Notes: generated from the letters alone by a model not told the origin. A stretch of 64,000 nucleotides of DNA from Linyphia triangularis (GCA_963978545.1 OZ021726.1:56031959-56095958); one strand, 5' to 3'. Positions 13,205 through 24,489 are shown, counted from the stretch's first letter. Translations and numbers: made by a program.

Positions 13205-13620
13205 CTAGGTGCACGGCAGTGCATCCGTAAAGTTTACTGCCGGCCATTTTTTACCGGAAGCCACTCAGTAGTATTTTGACCTCATATCTGCGTATTACAG
13301 TATGCCTGAGAGCTGAATTTTTTTTGCGGGTAGCTGTTAGCCACTTTAGCAAGACTCCTAAGTTTCAAGTCTCCAATCAAATTCAAAAACGGCACAAAAC
13401 GACAAATTTTGAAATCCACCCAGAACTCACCTACTGATCATCAAATTTCTAAAGTACTTCAAGCAGAGCTAGAAGTATGAAATTTTATATGCTTGTAAGG
13501 TTTAACTTGTATACAAAAGAGAAAAATCTAAAAATCGAGATTTTCTCCTCCGAATCTCCTAAAAGGGCAATGTTCGAAAAATTTGAATCTCGAGTCCAAC
13601 ACACTTCTATTGCATATATA
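13205..13620 (+). repeat. Dispersed repeat family A, copy 1
   Basis: Starts with the near-palindrome GGTGCACGGCAGTGCATCC and carries 'CTGAGAGCTGAA', 'GTTAGCCACTTTAG' and 'GAAATTTTATATGCTTGTAAGG'. The same order is found at 38868-39195. Non-coding. In both cases it lies just 3' of a family B piece in the same orientation. Confidence 0.75.
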
Positions 13621-14056
13621 AATAGAGGAGAAATTCACCATACGCCATAAAGACTCTAAAATCACGAAATGATAATAATAAAAAAAGTGTACTTGGTATG
13701 CTTATTATCATAAAATTGACCATTGGCAATATTTTATCGCTCACGAAATGTTAACCTATTGTTAATTTTTTTCTCCTTTTCCAAATTTTTTTTGCACATC
13801 TGAATAAACTATTTATTTAAAATAATTTTATATTCTCTTCATTCATATTGAATGCATAAGTACGTCATGGAATGCGGTCAGGTAAATTTAACTTTCGTAG
13901 AAAAATCCGCTAATTAGATGTTGATGAGAACGTTTTTTAAAACTTCTTACCAATAATAATTAAAAAAATAAAAATGTCGGCTCATTATATAAATTTCGTA
14001 GTTCGCCGCCAACAAAAAGTTTGTTACCGGTCGACTGTATAACAAGTAAGTACCAA

Positions 14057-14298
14057 CTAGGGGTGTGGAACATCGCACAACTATTAATTACACTAAAATA
14101 CTGATGTCAATTTGTGTCATTTACCGTCTTTTAATTTTCATCGTTCATTTAGAAATTAGGGATGTGGAACATCGCACAACTTTTAATTACACTATATTAC
14201 TGATGTGGATTTGTGTCATATATCGTTTTCATATTTTCATCTTTCGCTTAGGGAAATAACCAGTTTGGCGATATTTTTTGAGATTATTCTTTTAAGAA

Positions 14299-14336
<38 letters not shown>

Positions 14337-14695
14337 CCTTTTCCAAAATGGTGTTTTTGGCGATATACCTTTCAATAATTCTTATATTGTCCTTTCTTAT
14401 AAGTGAAACTGAGGAAAGGAGAAAAAACGATCGCTGATGAGCTGTGTTCAAGCAAAGAACTCTGTGTTGAAGACAATCGCTTTTTAATTTTTTAAGCTGT
14501 TAAAGCATTTTTACGGAAATTTCGAAGTTGGGGATGTTTAGAACACCTTAAGAGGCATTACCACATCGATTTTTATCAAAATCGTTAAAGCCGTTTTCAG
14601 CAATCATTGAAAACATGCTTTTTTCAATAGCAGCTACCTTATGCGGATGCGTGATTTTGACGAAAATCTTAATGGTAGGTCCTTTGGCTGTATAA
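14057..14695 (-). repeat. Dispersed repeat family B, minus copy with terminal duplication
   Basis: Minus orientation. It begins CTAGGGGTGTGGAACATCGC (the family's 3' end) and runs to 'CTTAATGGTAGGTCC'. The terminal ~99 bp is duplicated in tandem (14061-14258), so the TGTGGAACATCGCACAAC block occurs at 14064 and again at 14163. A 31-base A run at 14304-14334 interrupts the copy. The 64-codon frame at 14065 is a shadow of the duplication. Confidence 0.8.
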
Positions 14696-14699
14696 TTTC

Positions 14700-15505
14700 A
14701 GTGGCCACATAGATACACATCTACTGACAATTATAATGAGTAATGTCAACTCTGAAATGCAATATCGATCGAACCCTTTTAGTTGATGCAGTTGTCATTG
14801 GTTTCGAAAGACACAAGCTATTTTTGTCAATGTAACTTTTGTTTTCTATTCCTGCTTAAAAATTCTTTCAGTCAGTTAAGATTGTCTATAAAAATCAACT
14901 TCATATATCTGTTCGTCATCTTCACTTGTTAGACTAATTATTCTTCCAACATAATAGTTTTCTGATTAGAATTTAATGGGACAATTAAAGCAAAATCCCA
15001 ATTTTCTGTCTCTTTCGATTTCATGTTGACGAGGTCAGTTGTATCATCTTCAAATTTGACTTTTTCATCACGAATCGTCAAGCAAAACATAATTGTTTAC
15101 AGCTTCATCTTCAAAACTGTTTTCTCTTACTAGCATATTACAGTTCTTTCTGTGCGCCAAGGTATATTTATTCTTGATAAATTAATATAAAAGTCCCTTG
15201 TATTAATACAAGCGAAGGTAATGATGAATAAATGGTTTATTATTTTTTATTCCAACTGAAAAACTAGCTTACTTTTACACATTTATTAATTATACATTTT
15301 TTAACTTTCAGAAAAGATAAAATTTTTTAATGTTAAAAAGCTATTTTGAAAATTTTTTCCCTACTCTTTAATTTAATTTAAATCATAATTTAAAGTTTGA
15401 TTGATACTTAAATCATTTGATTTTGTGTTTGATAATTAACTTATACTAATTTGTCTAAATAAAACTGAATTCAATTTTAAAGCTTTTATATTTCGATTCA
15501 TTAAT
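14700..15505. other. Gene-free stretch
   Basis: AT-rich spacer between a family B copy and a solo LTR. Nothing recognisable. Confidence 0.5.
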
Positions 15506-15509
15506 ATAT

Positions 15510-16269
15510 TGTTGCGTTGTACGGGTTCGAAAGATTTGAAGCCAAAATCAGATCAAAACTTGCAGAAATTTATTCCAAAATAACTCTTCACAGTTTTCTT
15601 ACAGCTCCAGAACTTCTCGTTCTAGTAGACACAATACAGCTCTTTTCACCTCAATAGAGCACAAAACAGCAGTTAAAAACTTGACAAACAACTGCTAAAT
15701 CGCCGCAAAAGACAATGCAAAACAGTTCGCTCAGTATCTCCAGTCAACTAACTCAGTGACTCAAAATTCAAGAACTGACTCAAGTCAGGAATACAGCTCT
15801 CACAATGAACGTTGAGAGACAACTAACTCAGTGATTCAAAATCAACTAACTGACTGACTCACTCACGGCCGGGTTTATATAGGGGAGGCTGCGAATCTTC
15901 ACGAACCTTCCACAGATGGACATTTGGAGAACTTTCCAGACAGTAGTCGAAATGCACATGGGATGTACATGGGATACATGTACCGAAAATGTCGCCAAAT
16001 GGTCGCCAAGTTTGGCGACATTTGGCGACAAAAATTAGTTGCCAAAAACCGTCGCCAATTTGGCGAGATTCCCATTACCATAATGTTAAATGCCCTGCCC
16101 CTTGAAACTCGCTTCCCAGAGTTACCTCTGTAAAACCCGTTATCAAGCGATAACACCCCTATTGCCGGGAAACAAACCATTGCATTGCCTTATGCGAGAT
16201 GTGCAGAAATTTATCTATTTACAAAATTAACACTACGAAATATTTACAAATATACAAAAATTCGTAACA
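15510..16269 (-). mobile_element. Solo LTR of a Ty3/gypsy-type retrotransposon
   Basis: On the minus strand it begins TGTTACGAA and ends CAACGCAACA, with a 4-bp direct repeat ATAT on both sides (15506-15509 and 16270-16273). In the same orientation it carries a TATA-type promoter (CCTATATAAACCCGG, about 15867-15881) followed by an AATAAA signal (about 15569-15574). That is the expected U3-R-U5 order for an LTR. Part of U3 (about 15990-16065) is built from short repeats of 'TTGGCGAC'. There are no internal gag-pol parts or second LTR nearby, so recombination has left a solo LTR. The TG...CA ends and 4-bp target site fit Ty3-type elements. Confidence 0.85.
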
Positions 16270-16339
16270 ATATTTTTATAGGACATTTAAATAAAGTAGG
16301 CTATATATATGTGTGTATGTCTTGAAATGTAATGTTAAT

Positions 16340-16507
<168 letters not shown>

Positions 16508-16539
16508 GGACATAGGTTCTAAAGGAATTTCTTTAAAGC

Positions 16540-16971
16540 AGTGTTCATCAATTGCTGAAAAACAGCTCTAACGTTTTTGATCAAAACAGCTGGCTCTCTT
16601 AAAGTGCTCTAAATATCGCCACCTACAAAATGTTCATAGAAATGTGGAAAAGGCTTAAAAAGTTGAAATACGAATGTTTTTAATACATAATTATTTTTCC
16701 TTAAACATCGCCCATCAACGACTGTTTTTTCTCTGTTTCCCTTACAAAATAGGATAATGTAATATTTATCCCCAATTTTGCCTCTTTTTGCTACTTTTTT
16801 TTCTTCTTTTTGGCCTATGTAATAATTATATAAAAAATATCGCCAAACTGGCCATTTTTTTAATAATGAAAGGACGAAAACTTTAAGTTGCACCAATCGA
16901 TGGCAAATTTAAATGCTGATGCCAGTATTAAGTGTAATTGAAAGTTGTGCGATGTTCCATTCCCCTAGTTT
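16540..16971 (+). repeat. Dispersed repeat family B, 5'-truncated copy
   Basis: Contains the 'AAAACAGCTCTAACG', 'CATCAACGACTGTTTTTTC', 'ATCGCCAAACTGGCC' and 'GTTGTGCGATGTTCCA' blocks and ends CCCCTAG. It is followed at once by T12 and a Helentron-type 3' end. Confidence 0.75.
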
Positions 16972-16984
16972 TTTTTTTTTTCGG

Positions 16985-17099
16985 TTAACCAGTGTTTGTG
17001 TAGGAACCTTTCAGCGAGTCTGGTTCTCGAAGCGTCAAAAGCTGGGACTTAAACATAATGACGGGTCTCCGCAACGCAACGCGGGTCATGCAGCTAGTA
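16985..17099 (+). mobile_element. Helentron-like 3' end fragment
   Basis: Matches the 18740-18830 part of the neighbouring element block by block: 'TTTCAGCGAG', 'AAAGCTGGGACTTA', 'ACGGGTCTCCG', and the end 'CAGCTAGTA'. A 3' end finishing in ...CAGCTAGT is typical of Helitron/Helentron-like elements in arthropods. Only the end is present. Confidence 0.7.
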
Positions 17100-17199
17100 T
17101 GGTTATATAAGGGGCAGGTGGCAGTTTTGGGAATTTCAATTCATTCGGCTTATAAAAATGATTAAAGAAGACAACTACTTATAATGAAAAAATATTTAA

Positions 17200-17636
17200 G
17201 AACTAAAAAGGAAGGGGGAAAAAATCTCTTGGACCGTCCCGTTTTTCACAGACTCTGACCTGCCCGGTGATTGCACCGGACAACCCTATGGCCAGTATGT
17301 CACTGATTGTGTTAGAATTATGAACACACATCGAAACCAGACATTTTTCACATCGAAACAAAAACAATCTAGAGAAGAGGCCAGCATTCATTAAAATCAT
17401 AGACTTGTGATTAAAGCATTTACTCCCATCAGATTCAGAAATCAGACAAATCCATTTGCCAATAAAAAATAAGCAGTCATTGGTAAAAATTCAAACATTT
17501 ACTTTTCTATTTTTTCTTTTGTTGCTCTGACAGACTCGGAAAAAAAAGTTATTTGTCAGACTTGCTACCACTGTCTGCGTATTGGAGAACGTTGTTTTGG
17601 ATTAATCAACACATATTAATTTGGAACAGATCTTAA
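17200..17636. other. Gene-free spacer between two Helentron pieces
   Basis: No gene. The 65-codon minus frame at 17203-17400 has no recognisable motif. Confidence 0.45.
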
Positions 17637-17699
17637 TTATCTATAATAATAAAACAACCTGTGTGTGTGTCTGTCTGTGGCTCTGTGGATCTATAGAAA

Positions 17700-18450
17700 C
17701 CTACTTAAAATTGGAGTAGAGCTCTGAAATTTTCAGCATAAGTAGTTTTGGCTTTCTAATTGTATACATGTCAAACAGAATGTTACAATTTTAATTAGTT
17801 CTTTTTTAATTAATTTTTTAATTAACTTTTTTTACAAAGCGACTTTAAACAGAGATACAGCTCCGAAATTTTCCACAAAAGTAGTTTTAGTCTTCTAATT
17901 GTAGTTATGAAAAACAGATTTTTTTTTAGAATTTTGATTTGTTTTTGTTTTTAAATTAATTTTCTTAATTATTTAGAAATTTTTTTTACAAAACGACTTC
18001 TAATAGTGCTACAGCTCTGAAATATTCAACATAAGTATTTTTGGCCTTTTAATTTGACTTTTAAAAAACATAATTTTAAAATTTTAATTTGTTCTTTTTG
18101 AATTAATTTTTTTTAATTAATTAATATTTTACAAAACGATTTCTAATAGGGCTACAGCTCTAAAATTTTCAACCTAAGTAGTTTTGGCCTTCTAATTGGA
18201 TTTTTGAAAAACAGAATTTTAAAATTTTATTAATTTTTTTTTTAATTAATTAACAAATATTTTACAAAACGATTTCCAATTAGGCTACAGTTCTCAAATT
18301 TTCAACACTAGTAGTTTTGGCCTTTTTATTGGACTGACAAAAAGAATATTACAATTTTAATTCGTTTTTTAATTAATTTTTTCATAAAAAGTGACTTCTA
18401 ATAGGCATAGAGCTCTGAAAGTTTCAACATAAGTAGTTTTGTCCTCTAAT
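17700..18450 (+). repeat. Six-unit tandem array inside the Helentron
   Basis: The block 'GCTCTGAAATTTTCA...AGTAGTTTTGGCCTT' recurs with starts at about 17721, 17860, 18014, 18157, 18290 and 18412. The period is irregular, 122-154 bp, and the differences are mainly in A/T-run length. The units carry 'ACAAAACGACTTCTAATAGG' upstream of the block. Non-coding. Confidence 0.85.
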
Positions 18451-18581
18451 TTTGCTTTCCACAGACACGTGTTAAAATAATCTTAAAGAGGTGTTGTATT
18501 ATTGTATTAATGGGGAATTTTTTTTCTCGACAAGGGAGAGGCTTCCAATATTAAGGCTTTACGTAGTAGTTAGATTTTAGT

Positions 18582-18770
18582 GAGTGAAGCGAGCTTATGC
18601 TTACGCAGCAATAAACCTTTCAGCGAGCGAAGCGAGCCTATGCTTGCATAGCAATGAACCTTTCAACGAGTGAAGTAAGCCTGTGTTTATGTATCAATGA
18701 ACTTTTCAGAGAACGAAGCGAGCTCGATTTTGCGTAGCGATGAACCTTCTTGCGAGCAAAGTGCCAAAAA
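18582..18770 (+). repeat. 43-bp tandem array (5 units) inside the Helentron
   Basis: The word GAGYGAAGYGAGC recurs at 18582, 18625, 18668, 18711 and 18753, a period of 43, 43, 43 and 42 bp. Each unit also carries 'TATGCTT.CGTAGCAATGAAC' and 'CTTTCAGC'. It lies just upstream of the 3' end. Confidence 0.9.
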
Positions 18771-18959
18771 CTGGGACCTATACACGAATGATAGATTTCC
18801 GTAACACGAGGCCTCACAGCTAGCTAAAATACTGCACATGTTAAAATTTCGTAGCGAAGCACCGGTATTCAGCTAGTATATACATAAAACAAGTTCAACC
18901 CGCGAAATTTGATTTTTAGTTTGTGCTGCAGAAGGGCCGCAGAAAAAGATGTGGCGGCC

Positions 18960-19075
18960 CCTTAGTGGTTAATGCTGCTTTAACGTGTTTTAAACATTCA
19001 CACCTCCAAAAGTTTCTACGAAATTCGATAAAGGCTTAAAAAGTAGAAAAATGAATGTCTCTATAACTCAGACAT
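18960..19075 (+). repeat. Family B fragment
   Basis: Carries the family B middle only: 'TTTAACGTGTTTTAAACATTC', then 'CGATAAAGGCTTAAAAAGT', then 'AAAAATGAATG'. About 100 bp. Confidence 0.6.
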
Positions 19076-19321
19076 GGGCGGTGGCAGGATTATTTGCAAG
19101 GGATGCAACATTGCTAGAATTTTTTTGAAATCGTTAATTTTTGAGAAATGCTGATTGCAAATTCCTAATGAACTATTATGCATTAATTTTCACTTTGATA
19201 ATAAAAAAATATGCACGATGTATATTTTTGAATTCCTCTCCTCTGTAGATTTTATTTGGTACTCAACAAAATCCCACTAAAAAAATTCTTGTGCAAGGAA
19301 AGAATGGTAAAAATGCAAAAA

Positions 19322-19450
<129 letters not shown>

Positions 19451-19820
19451 CAAAAGAAATTCTTTCATATATATTTCATCTTTGGAAGCACATAATTTTT
19501 ATATTAACTCTAGCAAAACAAAACACATTTCCTCAATTTTTTTAACCATTTCACTTCCTCTTTAAAAACATTCTATCTTTATTTTCCCTCCATTGTAATA
19601 TCAGCGCAAACAAACAACTTTTATTTTCCGCACGCTGAAGAAACAAGCTACCTCAACGAAAACGAAAGCCACTTTTCCACCGCGCAAAATCCTTTGACAG
19701 TTCCTTCCAAAAAAATAATAAAATGAAAAAAATCCTCAAACCGGAAACACCCATCTCACGTGTCTCGCATCTTCCTTCTCCGATCTGCCCTACAGCGCAT
19801 GCGCGTCAGCTCTGCCGCAG

Positions 19821-19874
19821 ATGGCGATCCTTTCCCCCCGAAAGCTTTGCATCATTCACCGGTCGCTTGCCTAA
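19821..19874 (+). other. Upstream ORF 1 (17 codons)
   Basis: ATG GCG ATC ... GCC TAA in the presumed leader, 107 bases before the AMFR ATG. If the transcript starts upstream of it, ribosomes would meet this frame first, which could lower AMFR translation. It only matters if it is within the transcript. Confidence 0.45.
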
Positions 19875-19951
19875 CTGCGAACTGACTCTTCGTTTCCATA
19901 ACTGCGAAGTAAAAGATCAGCTGTTTCAATCCGACCATTGTCTTCAACTAA

Positions 19952-19960
19952 ATGGCGTGA
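19952..19960 (+). other. Minimal upstream ORF 2 (ATG GCG TGA)
   Basis: A two-codon frame ending 21 bases before the AMFR start. It sits in AAATGGCG, which could equally be a YY1-type site. Confidence 0.4.
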
Positions 19961-19981
19961 GAAAAAACACGACTGACAAAG

Positions 19982-20296
19982 ATGCCGGCCGTTTTCTTGG
20001 ATAGATTGCCCCTTCCCAGCCTGCAGGCCTATACTGTAGGCAGTGTGTTATTACTAGCATGTTCGGTGCACTATGCGATACAAATGACTTCCCAGCAAAT
20101 TGGATTAAACTTGAACGGGACGGAAGCTGTCAGTTTTGGCGGTGCCAGTGATGTTTTTGTTTATAATAGAAATGTTAGTACTGGTTTATATGCGCCCGAT
20201 GCTTTATCACTGTTCGATGTTGTGGTGGAACGTGTGTGTGTGAGGCGTGTCATTGAGGTGCTGTACTTTATGCTGCAGGAACCGATGTGTATTTGG
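19982..20296 (+). CDS. AMFR: AMFR/gp78 ER ubiquitin ligase, coding exon 1
   Basis: Encodes residues 1-105 of a gp78-type membrane RING E3 ligase, which ubiquitinates misfolded and regulated ER proteins (ERAD). The start MPAVFLDRLPLPSLQAYT matches the vertebrate AMFR start in spacing and identity (FL.R.P.PSL..YT). A hydrophobic helix follows at about residues 18-35 (VGSVLLLACSVHYAIQ). Residues 40-75 form a polar loop with two N-glycosylation sequons, N45-G-T and N64-V-S. The second helix starts near residue 90 and ends the exon at ...PMCIW. The ATG has A at -3, and shorter in-frame starts would lose the conserved N-terminus. The donor GTAAGT at 20297 follows the complete Trp codon (phase 0). 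The loop between helices is not conserved in sequence with vertebrates. HRD1 is less likely because the N-terminus and exon 2 fit gp78. Confidence 0.9.
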
Positions 20297-20347
20297 GTAA
20301 GTTTCAATTTTTGGTTCCTTTTTTATAATACCAATGTGCAGATTTGA

Positions 20348-23300
20348 TGAATGTTTCATAAATTCTTTCCAATGTTCCACGGCTATGAAAATAGTGATAA
20401 TTTTCTATTTTTTTTACCTTAATAGAGAAATTCATTTTATTTAAGAGAGAAGTTTTATATTGGCGATATTTTTAAACTACACTGTTTTAGGTCGCGAGGT
20501 TTTTATCCTAATGGTATAACTTCATTCATAATTTCTTAATTAATAACTGTTTTCAACTTTTATGATTATTGTGTCCATTGGATAAGTGATAAGCTTAACC
20601 GCATTTTATTTTAAAGGTGACAGGTTATAGTTTTATGTGTGGTATGTTTTTTTGTTTTAAAATGGCAAGAGGCTGACATTTTAACTTGTGGCATAATGCA
20701 ATGATTTTGAGCATGCTTATAGAGCAAACCATATAGTTTTGTATTCCTCTGCTATAGCAGTTGAAATAATTTTTAATCAAAGTGTTTTCTGAATTTTTTC
20801 TGATTCTCAAAATGTGTTTTCTAATTTTGTAGTATTGCATACCAAAATATTGATTGCTTCTATTTTTGAATGAATTGTAATGCAGCGTGTTTACATTGTG
20901 ATGTACCATTGGTTTCTAAATTAAATGTTCACATTTAATTTTGCAATCATAATAGCTGAAAGTTTGTTGTAGCTTAGCTAATTTTTTCCTCCGAAAGTTT
21001 CTCCTAAACATGCATCAAATTGAAAAAAAATGTGTTTGTTTATTAAGGTTTGATTGGTTAAAATATCTAAATTGAAAACCTATCTTATTGAATAAAATAA
21101 AACTCTCTAATATACAAACTTCTTGTTTTCAAATGCATTTCGTTAAAAGTTACAAAGTTGCAAGTAGCATACAATTTTATTGAAATCATTTTATTTTATT
21201 GATGTCCATTAATTCAGTGTTAGTTTAATTTAACAGGCAAGTTTTGAGTCTAGTGAGCATATTAAATTATTTCTTTAAAATAAAAATTTTTGTAATATCT
21301 TGTTTAATTGCATATTAATTTTAAAACAATCTTTGTTTTCAACTTTTGTGTTTTTAACTGTGTTTTATTTAAATTAAAAGAAGCGGGTAGCCTGAACACC
21401 ACTCATTTCAATGAAATGTCCTCCCAGTTAAACAAATATTTTTAATTTAAAATGTTGCCTCAGTTCAAAAACTGAGGCTAGATATTTTTCTCTTTCACAA
21501 AATCTCTAATTTTTCTTTTTCTCCAATTTTGTCATCTTCCATAGACAAATTTTTATTTAACGTTTTTCTTTCCACAATTTCTTAAAAGCACTTTAAAATT
21601 GGTCGATTTGTTGTTATTAAATACACACAATCTTTTGCAATGTTTTGAAGTAATTTTTATTATCTTATTAAATGTTTTGGACAACATATTTTATTATGTA
21701 GGTTATATTGTTGACACAGTAATAAATGTACATTTTGGATTTGTTTTTAAGGGTTTTTTTATCCCACAATAGGTTTCGTAAGTTATAGAAAAAATTTAGT
21801 GTATGTAGTAAAGGATCATTTTTATAGAGCTCTAATAATAACTTCAAAAAGCCTATTCAGCAGAAAATAGTTGTTTTCCTAGAAAAAGCCAGTTTCGCAA
21901 ATGAAAGTTGACGCCCTATCCAATATAACAAATCTGATTTTAAGTAATTTTTTAAGTATTTGGTTATTTCATCTTCATTAAAAATTCATTGTGATCTAGT
22001 TTGTTTTCAAAGATGTCTACTTGAAAAAAATTCACTTTTGTCTTTCTTGCATTCACTCAAGTTTTGCATTTAAACATGAAAGAGGATTTATAACTGCAAA
22101 TGGTTTTGTAATAGTTAAAAAAAAAAGGTTATAAAAAAAGTTAAAATTTGGGTAATGATTGGAAGTGTATAATCACACATTAAAGTTAAGATTGGGAAAA
22201 AAGTATTGACGACAAACAAGCTTCTTGACAGTTTTTAAGACATCTTTTTCTTCTATCTTAATGTTAATTCGGCTGTATGGTTCACAATTGTAGATTAGTT
22301 TTTGTTTGGATTGACGAAAATTCTAGATTGTTTTTGATTTCAGACAGCAACTGTGCCTTATTCAGACTTTTATCAAAAAGTTGAAACGATGACCTTTGAA
22401 AACAATGTACTTGCCTGTCTGACTAATTGGTGAGCTTTTCTGGGTTTTCCCTTCAATCCAGACAAAAACGTGGGTCTGTCTTAGAAATTGGTACTTTTCC
22501 CTTAGACGGGTACCAGTTGGCACAGTTGTTACCAAGCTTATATGTTTACATGTTTCAATGACACATAAATGTATCGCCAAGTCTAACTCTTGCTATAGCA
22601 ACCATATAAAGCTTTGTTGTAGGAATTATAAATTATTTGAAGATTGTTCATTTGGATGAGTTATCGCTGCTATTTTGCTGTTTTTAACTGGTACCCATCT
22701 AACCGAAGAGTATCAAGAAATTGCAAACAGTTTTCTTCCTTGATATTTAGTCTCCTTTCCATAGCCCATAGACTTGTTGCTGTGAAGAATGGAGTGTGTG
22801 TAATCTTTACACATTATTTATCTAATATGATACAACAAATTAAAATTATAGAAAAGTGAAAATTGTTCAGATAGTAAAAAGGTTAAGTAAGAATTCCTTC
22901 CAAGAGGCTCCATAAAAAGTTGTCCAGAACCAAATACCTAAAAAATGCTCTAGTGCTTAATCTGAAAAACAATCTCGTTTTCAAGTGTCTAATTAAAATA
23001 AAAAGAACTTGCTAGCAGAATTTTATTCTAAATAGATTTTATAACTAGCTCTGATTAAATGAATTATATACAATTTTCAGATGACTATGATTTTAGATAC
23101 AAGTTAAATAAATTTGTGAGTTTTAGAATAATTACTATTTAATTAACTTATACTTCATGGTTTAAATAGTAATTTTGTTTGGAATTTACATAATTTTTTG
23201 GATCCTGACAGACATTTTAAATTAATACTCTACAAGATGACTTGTTGAAGGTATAACTTAAAGTGGATTATTCAAATTAGAAACCATGATTTCTGAACAA

Positions 23301-23890
23301 CTAAGAGTTTTAAATAATAAATAATTAAATTGTTATTGCAGTTATTTTCATTTCTGTCAAACTGATTGTCTGATTATTCTTCTGGGATAATTGTAAAAAT
23401 AATTGTTTAGTTCTGTGTATTTGCAATGCTTTTTTAATACTATTAACTGATAGTTCTCTGTATAATTAACTACATATAAAACATGTTGAAAATAATTACA
23501 ATTATGGTAATTTTATTAAGTCTGGTTTTATCATTTTAGTAAATTGACTAAGTATTCGCTTTTAATTTTTCTGATATTTGTGATTTGCTGTTTTTAAATT
23601 TTTTAAAAACTGAATTACTAAAATTGATTAAGCATTTGTTCTTGGGAAATTTTATTCATGTGAGTCATTTCATTCAAAATGATGCCTATAATATCCTAAA
23701 TTATATTGACAATAACGTATCCTATAGTGACGAATATAATATAGGATATGTATGTTATTGACACTATATATTTAATATATATTATAGTTAATATTCATTA
23801 AAAATATTTATTTATTATATTGTGACAATATGCATTTAAAATAAAATCAATTTATAAAAATCAAGTGATACACATCAATCACAGTTATAT
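20348..23890. other. Repeat-poor first part of intron 1
   Basis: About 3.5 kb of AT-rich, mostly unique-looking sequence with none of the repeat families seen elsewhere. Intron starts often carry regulatory elements, which would fit the lack of insertions. No gene, and no motif cluster clear enough to name. Confidence 0.5.
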
Positions 23891-23929
23891 GAATGGTACA
23901 TATTATCTTCGAGAAGCTAAAATCAATAA

Positions 23930-24400
23930 GGTTCAGATTATTAAAGACTTAAAGGTATAAATTAATGGAACTTTTAAGTTTGGGCTCATTGTGGGGTAGC
24001 AAGTGATGCAGCATATAAGATGTTAGGATTGACTAAAAAGATTATCTCTTCTAAATTTATGAATTATATTATTTTGCTACCTTTTACAAGACTGGTTAGG
24101 TCGTAGATCAAGTATGCAGTCCAATTTTTGTCATCTCATCTTAGAAATACTGTTGATTTATTAGAAAAGATTCAACAATAATGATACAGGAAAATTCGAG
24201 TTTGAATTATGATGCTGGATTGAGGAACTTAAATATGTATACATTTGTTGGTCTAGATGTGGTTTGAGTGAGTATAAAGTTATAAAACAGGAATATGCAG
24301 AGTTAAGTTATCAAACAGGGCTGTTTAAGGTTCTAGAGGACAATACAGGAGACAGGGTGAGAGGTAACACATACAGTTATTTAAATCATGGGTCCCGGCC
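23930..24400 (+). pseudogene. Decayed LINE reverse transcriptase, C-terminal part
   Basis: In one frame from about 23990: 'ASDAAYKMLGLTKKI', then 'LPFTRLVRS', a stop, 'IKYAVQFLSSHLRNTVDLLEKIQQ' (given here only as a pattern: LVR..x-YAVQF-SPHL-LLEKIQ). This is the signature after the RT domain of Jockey/CR1-type LINEs, usually read K..LG.I.R...LY..LVRP.LEYA.Q.WSP....LE..Q. Stops interrupt it at several places, and the frame then shifts (24264-24539). It is a truncated old copy with no promoter or endonuclease part seen. Confidence 0.7.
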
Positions 24401-24428
24401 AAATTCTTTTCATGGGTGGCAGATGACA

Positions 24429-24489
24429 CACAAGGGTACACACCCTTGTGTACATAGTACTAGGCTTGGGCGATGTATCGATACATCGT
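24429..24489. repeat. Pair of palindromes
   Basis: CACAAGGGT-ACAC-ACCCTTGTG (24429-24450) forms a 9-bp stem. CGATGTATCGATACATCG (24471-24488) is a perfect 18-bp palindrome following TAGGCTTGGG. TAGGCTTGGGCGAT resembles terminal sequences of some DNA transposons, but no matching second end was found. Confidence 0.7.

Larger units (their letters stand above)
17640..18877 (+). mobile_element. Non-autonomous Helentron/Helitron-like element
   Basis: Begins TCTATAATAATAAAA, followed by a GTGTGTGTCTGTCTGTGG lead, and ends 'GAAGCACCGGTATTCAGCTAGT'-like (given in part; CTAG at 18873-18876). This is the usual head and tail of arthropod Helentron-like elements. There are no inverted ends and no target duplication, as expected for rolling-circle transposons. 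The inside consists of two tandem arrays (17700-18450 and 18582-18770). A second end-like segment, 'CCTCACAGCTAGC', lies about 45 bp before the terminus, so two 3' ends are stacked. No Rep/helicase frame is present. Confidence 0.8.
19620..19981 (+). promoter_or_regulatory. AMFR: Putative promoter / 5' UTR of AMFR
   Basis: A GC/CpG-richer block directly before the start codon, in sharp contrast to the surrounding AT-rich DNA. No TATA box is visible. Recognisable sites are a palindromic NRF1-type GCGCATGCGC at 19795-19804, a CACGTG E-box at 19757-19762 (USF/Myc class), a CCGGAA ETS-type core at 19741-19746, and YY1-like ATGGCG words at 19821 and 19952. This is the usual make-up of a housekeeping promoter. 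The transcription start cannot be placed from sequence alone, and an additional 5' non-coding exon is possible. Confidence 0.6.

Noticed and set aside
15846..16180. Overlapping open frames on both strands
   Set aside because: They lie within the solo LTR, whose GC-richer U3 region is open in several frames.
19723..20004. 93-codon frame overlapping the AMFR start
   Set aside because: Different frame from the conserved AMFR start. It is open because of local GC content and shows no family similarity.
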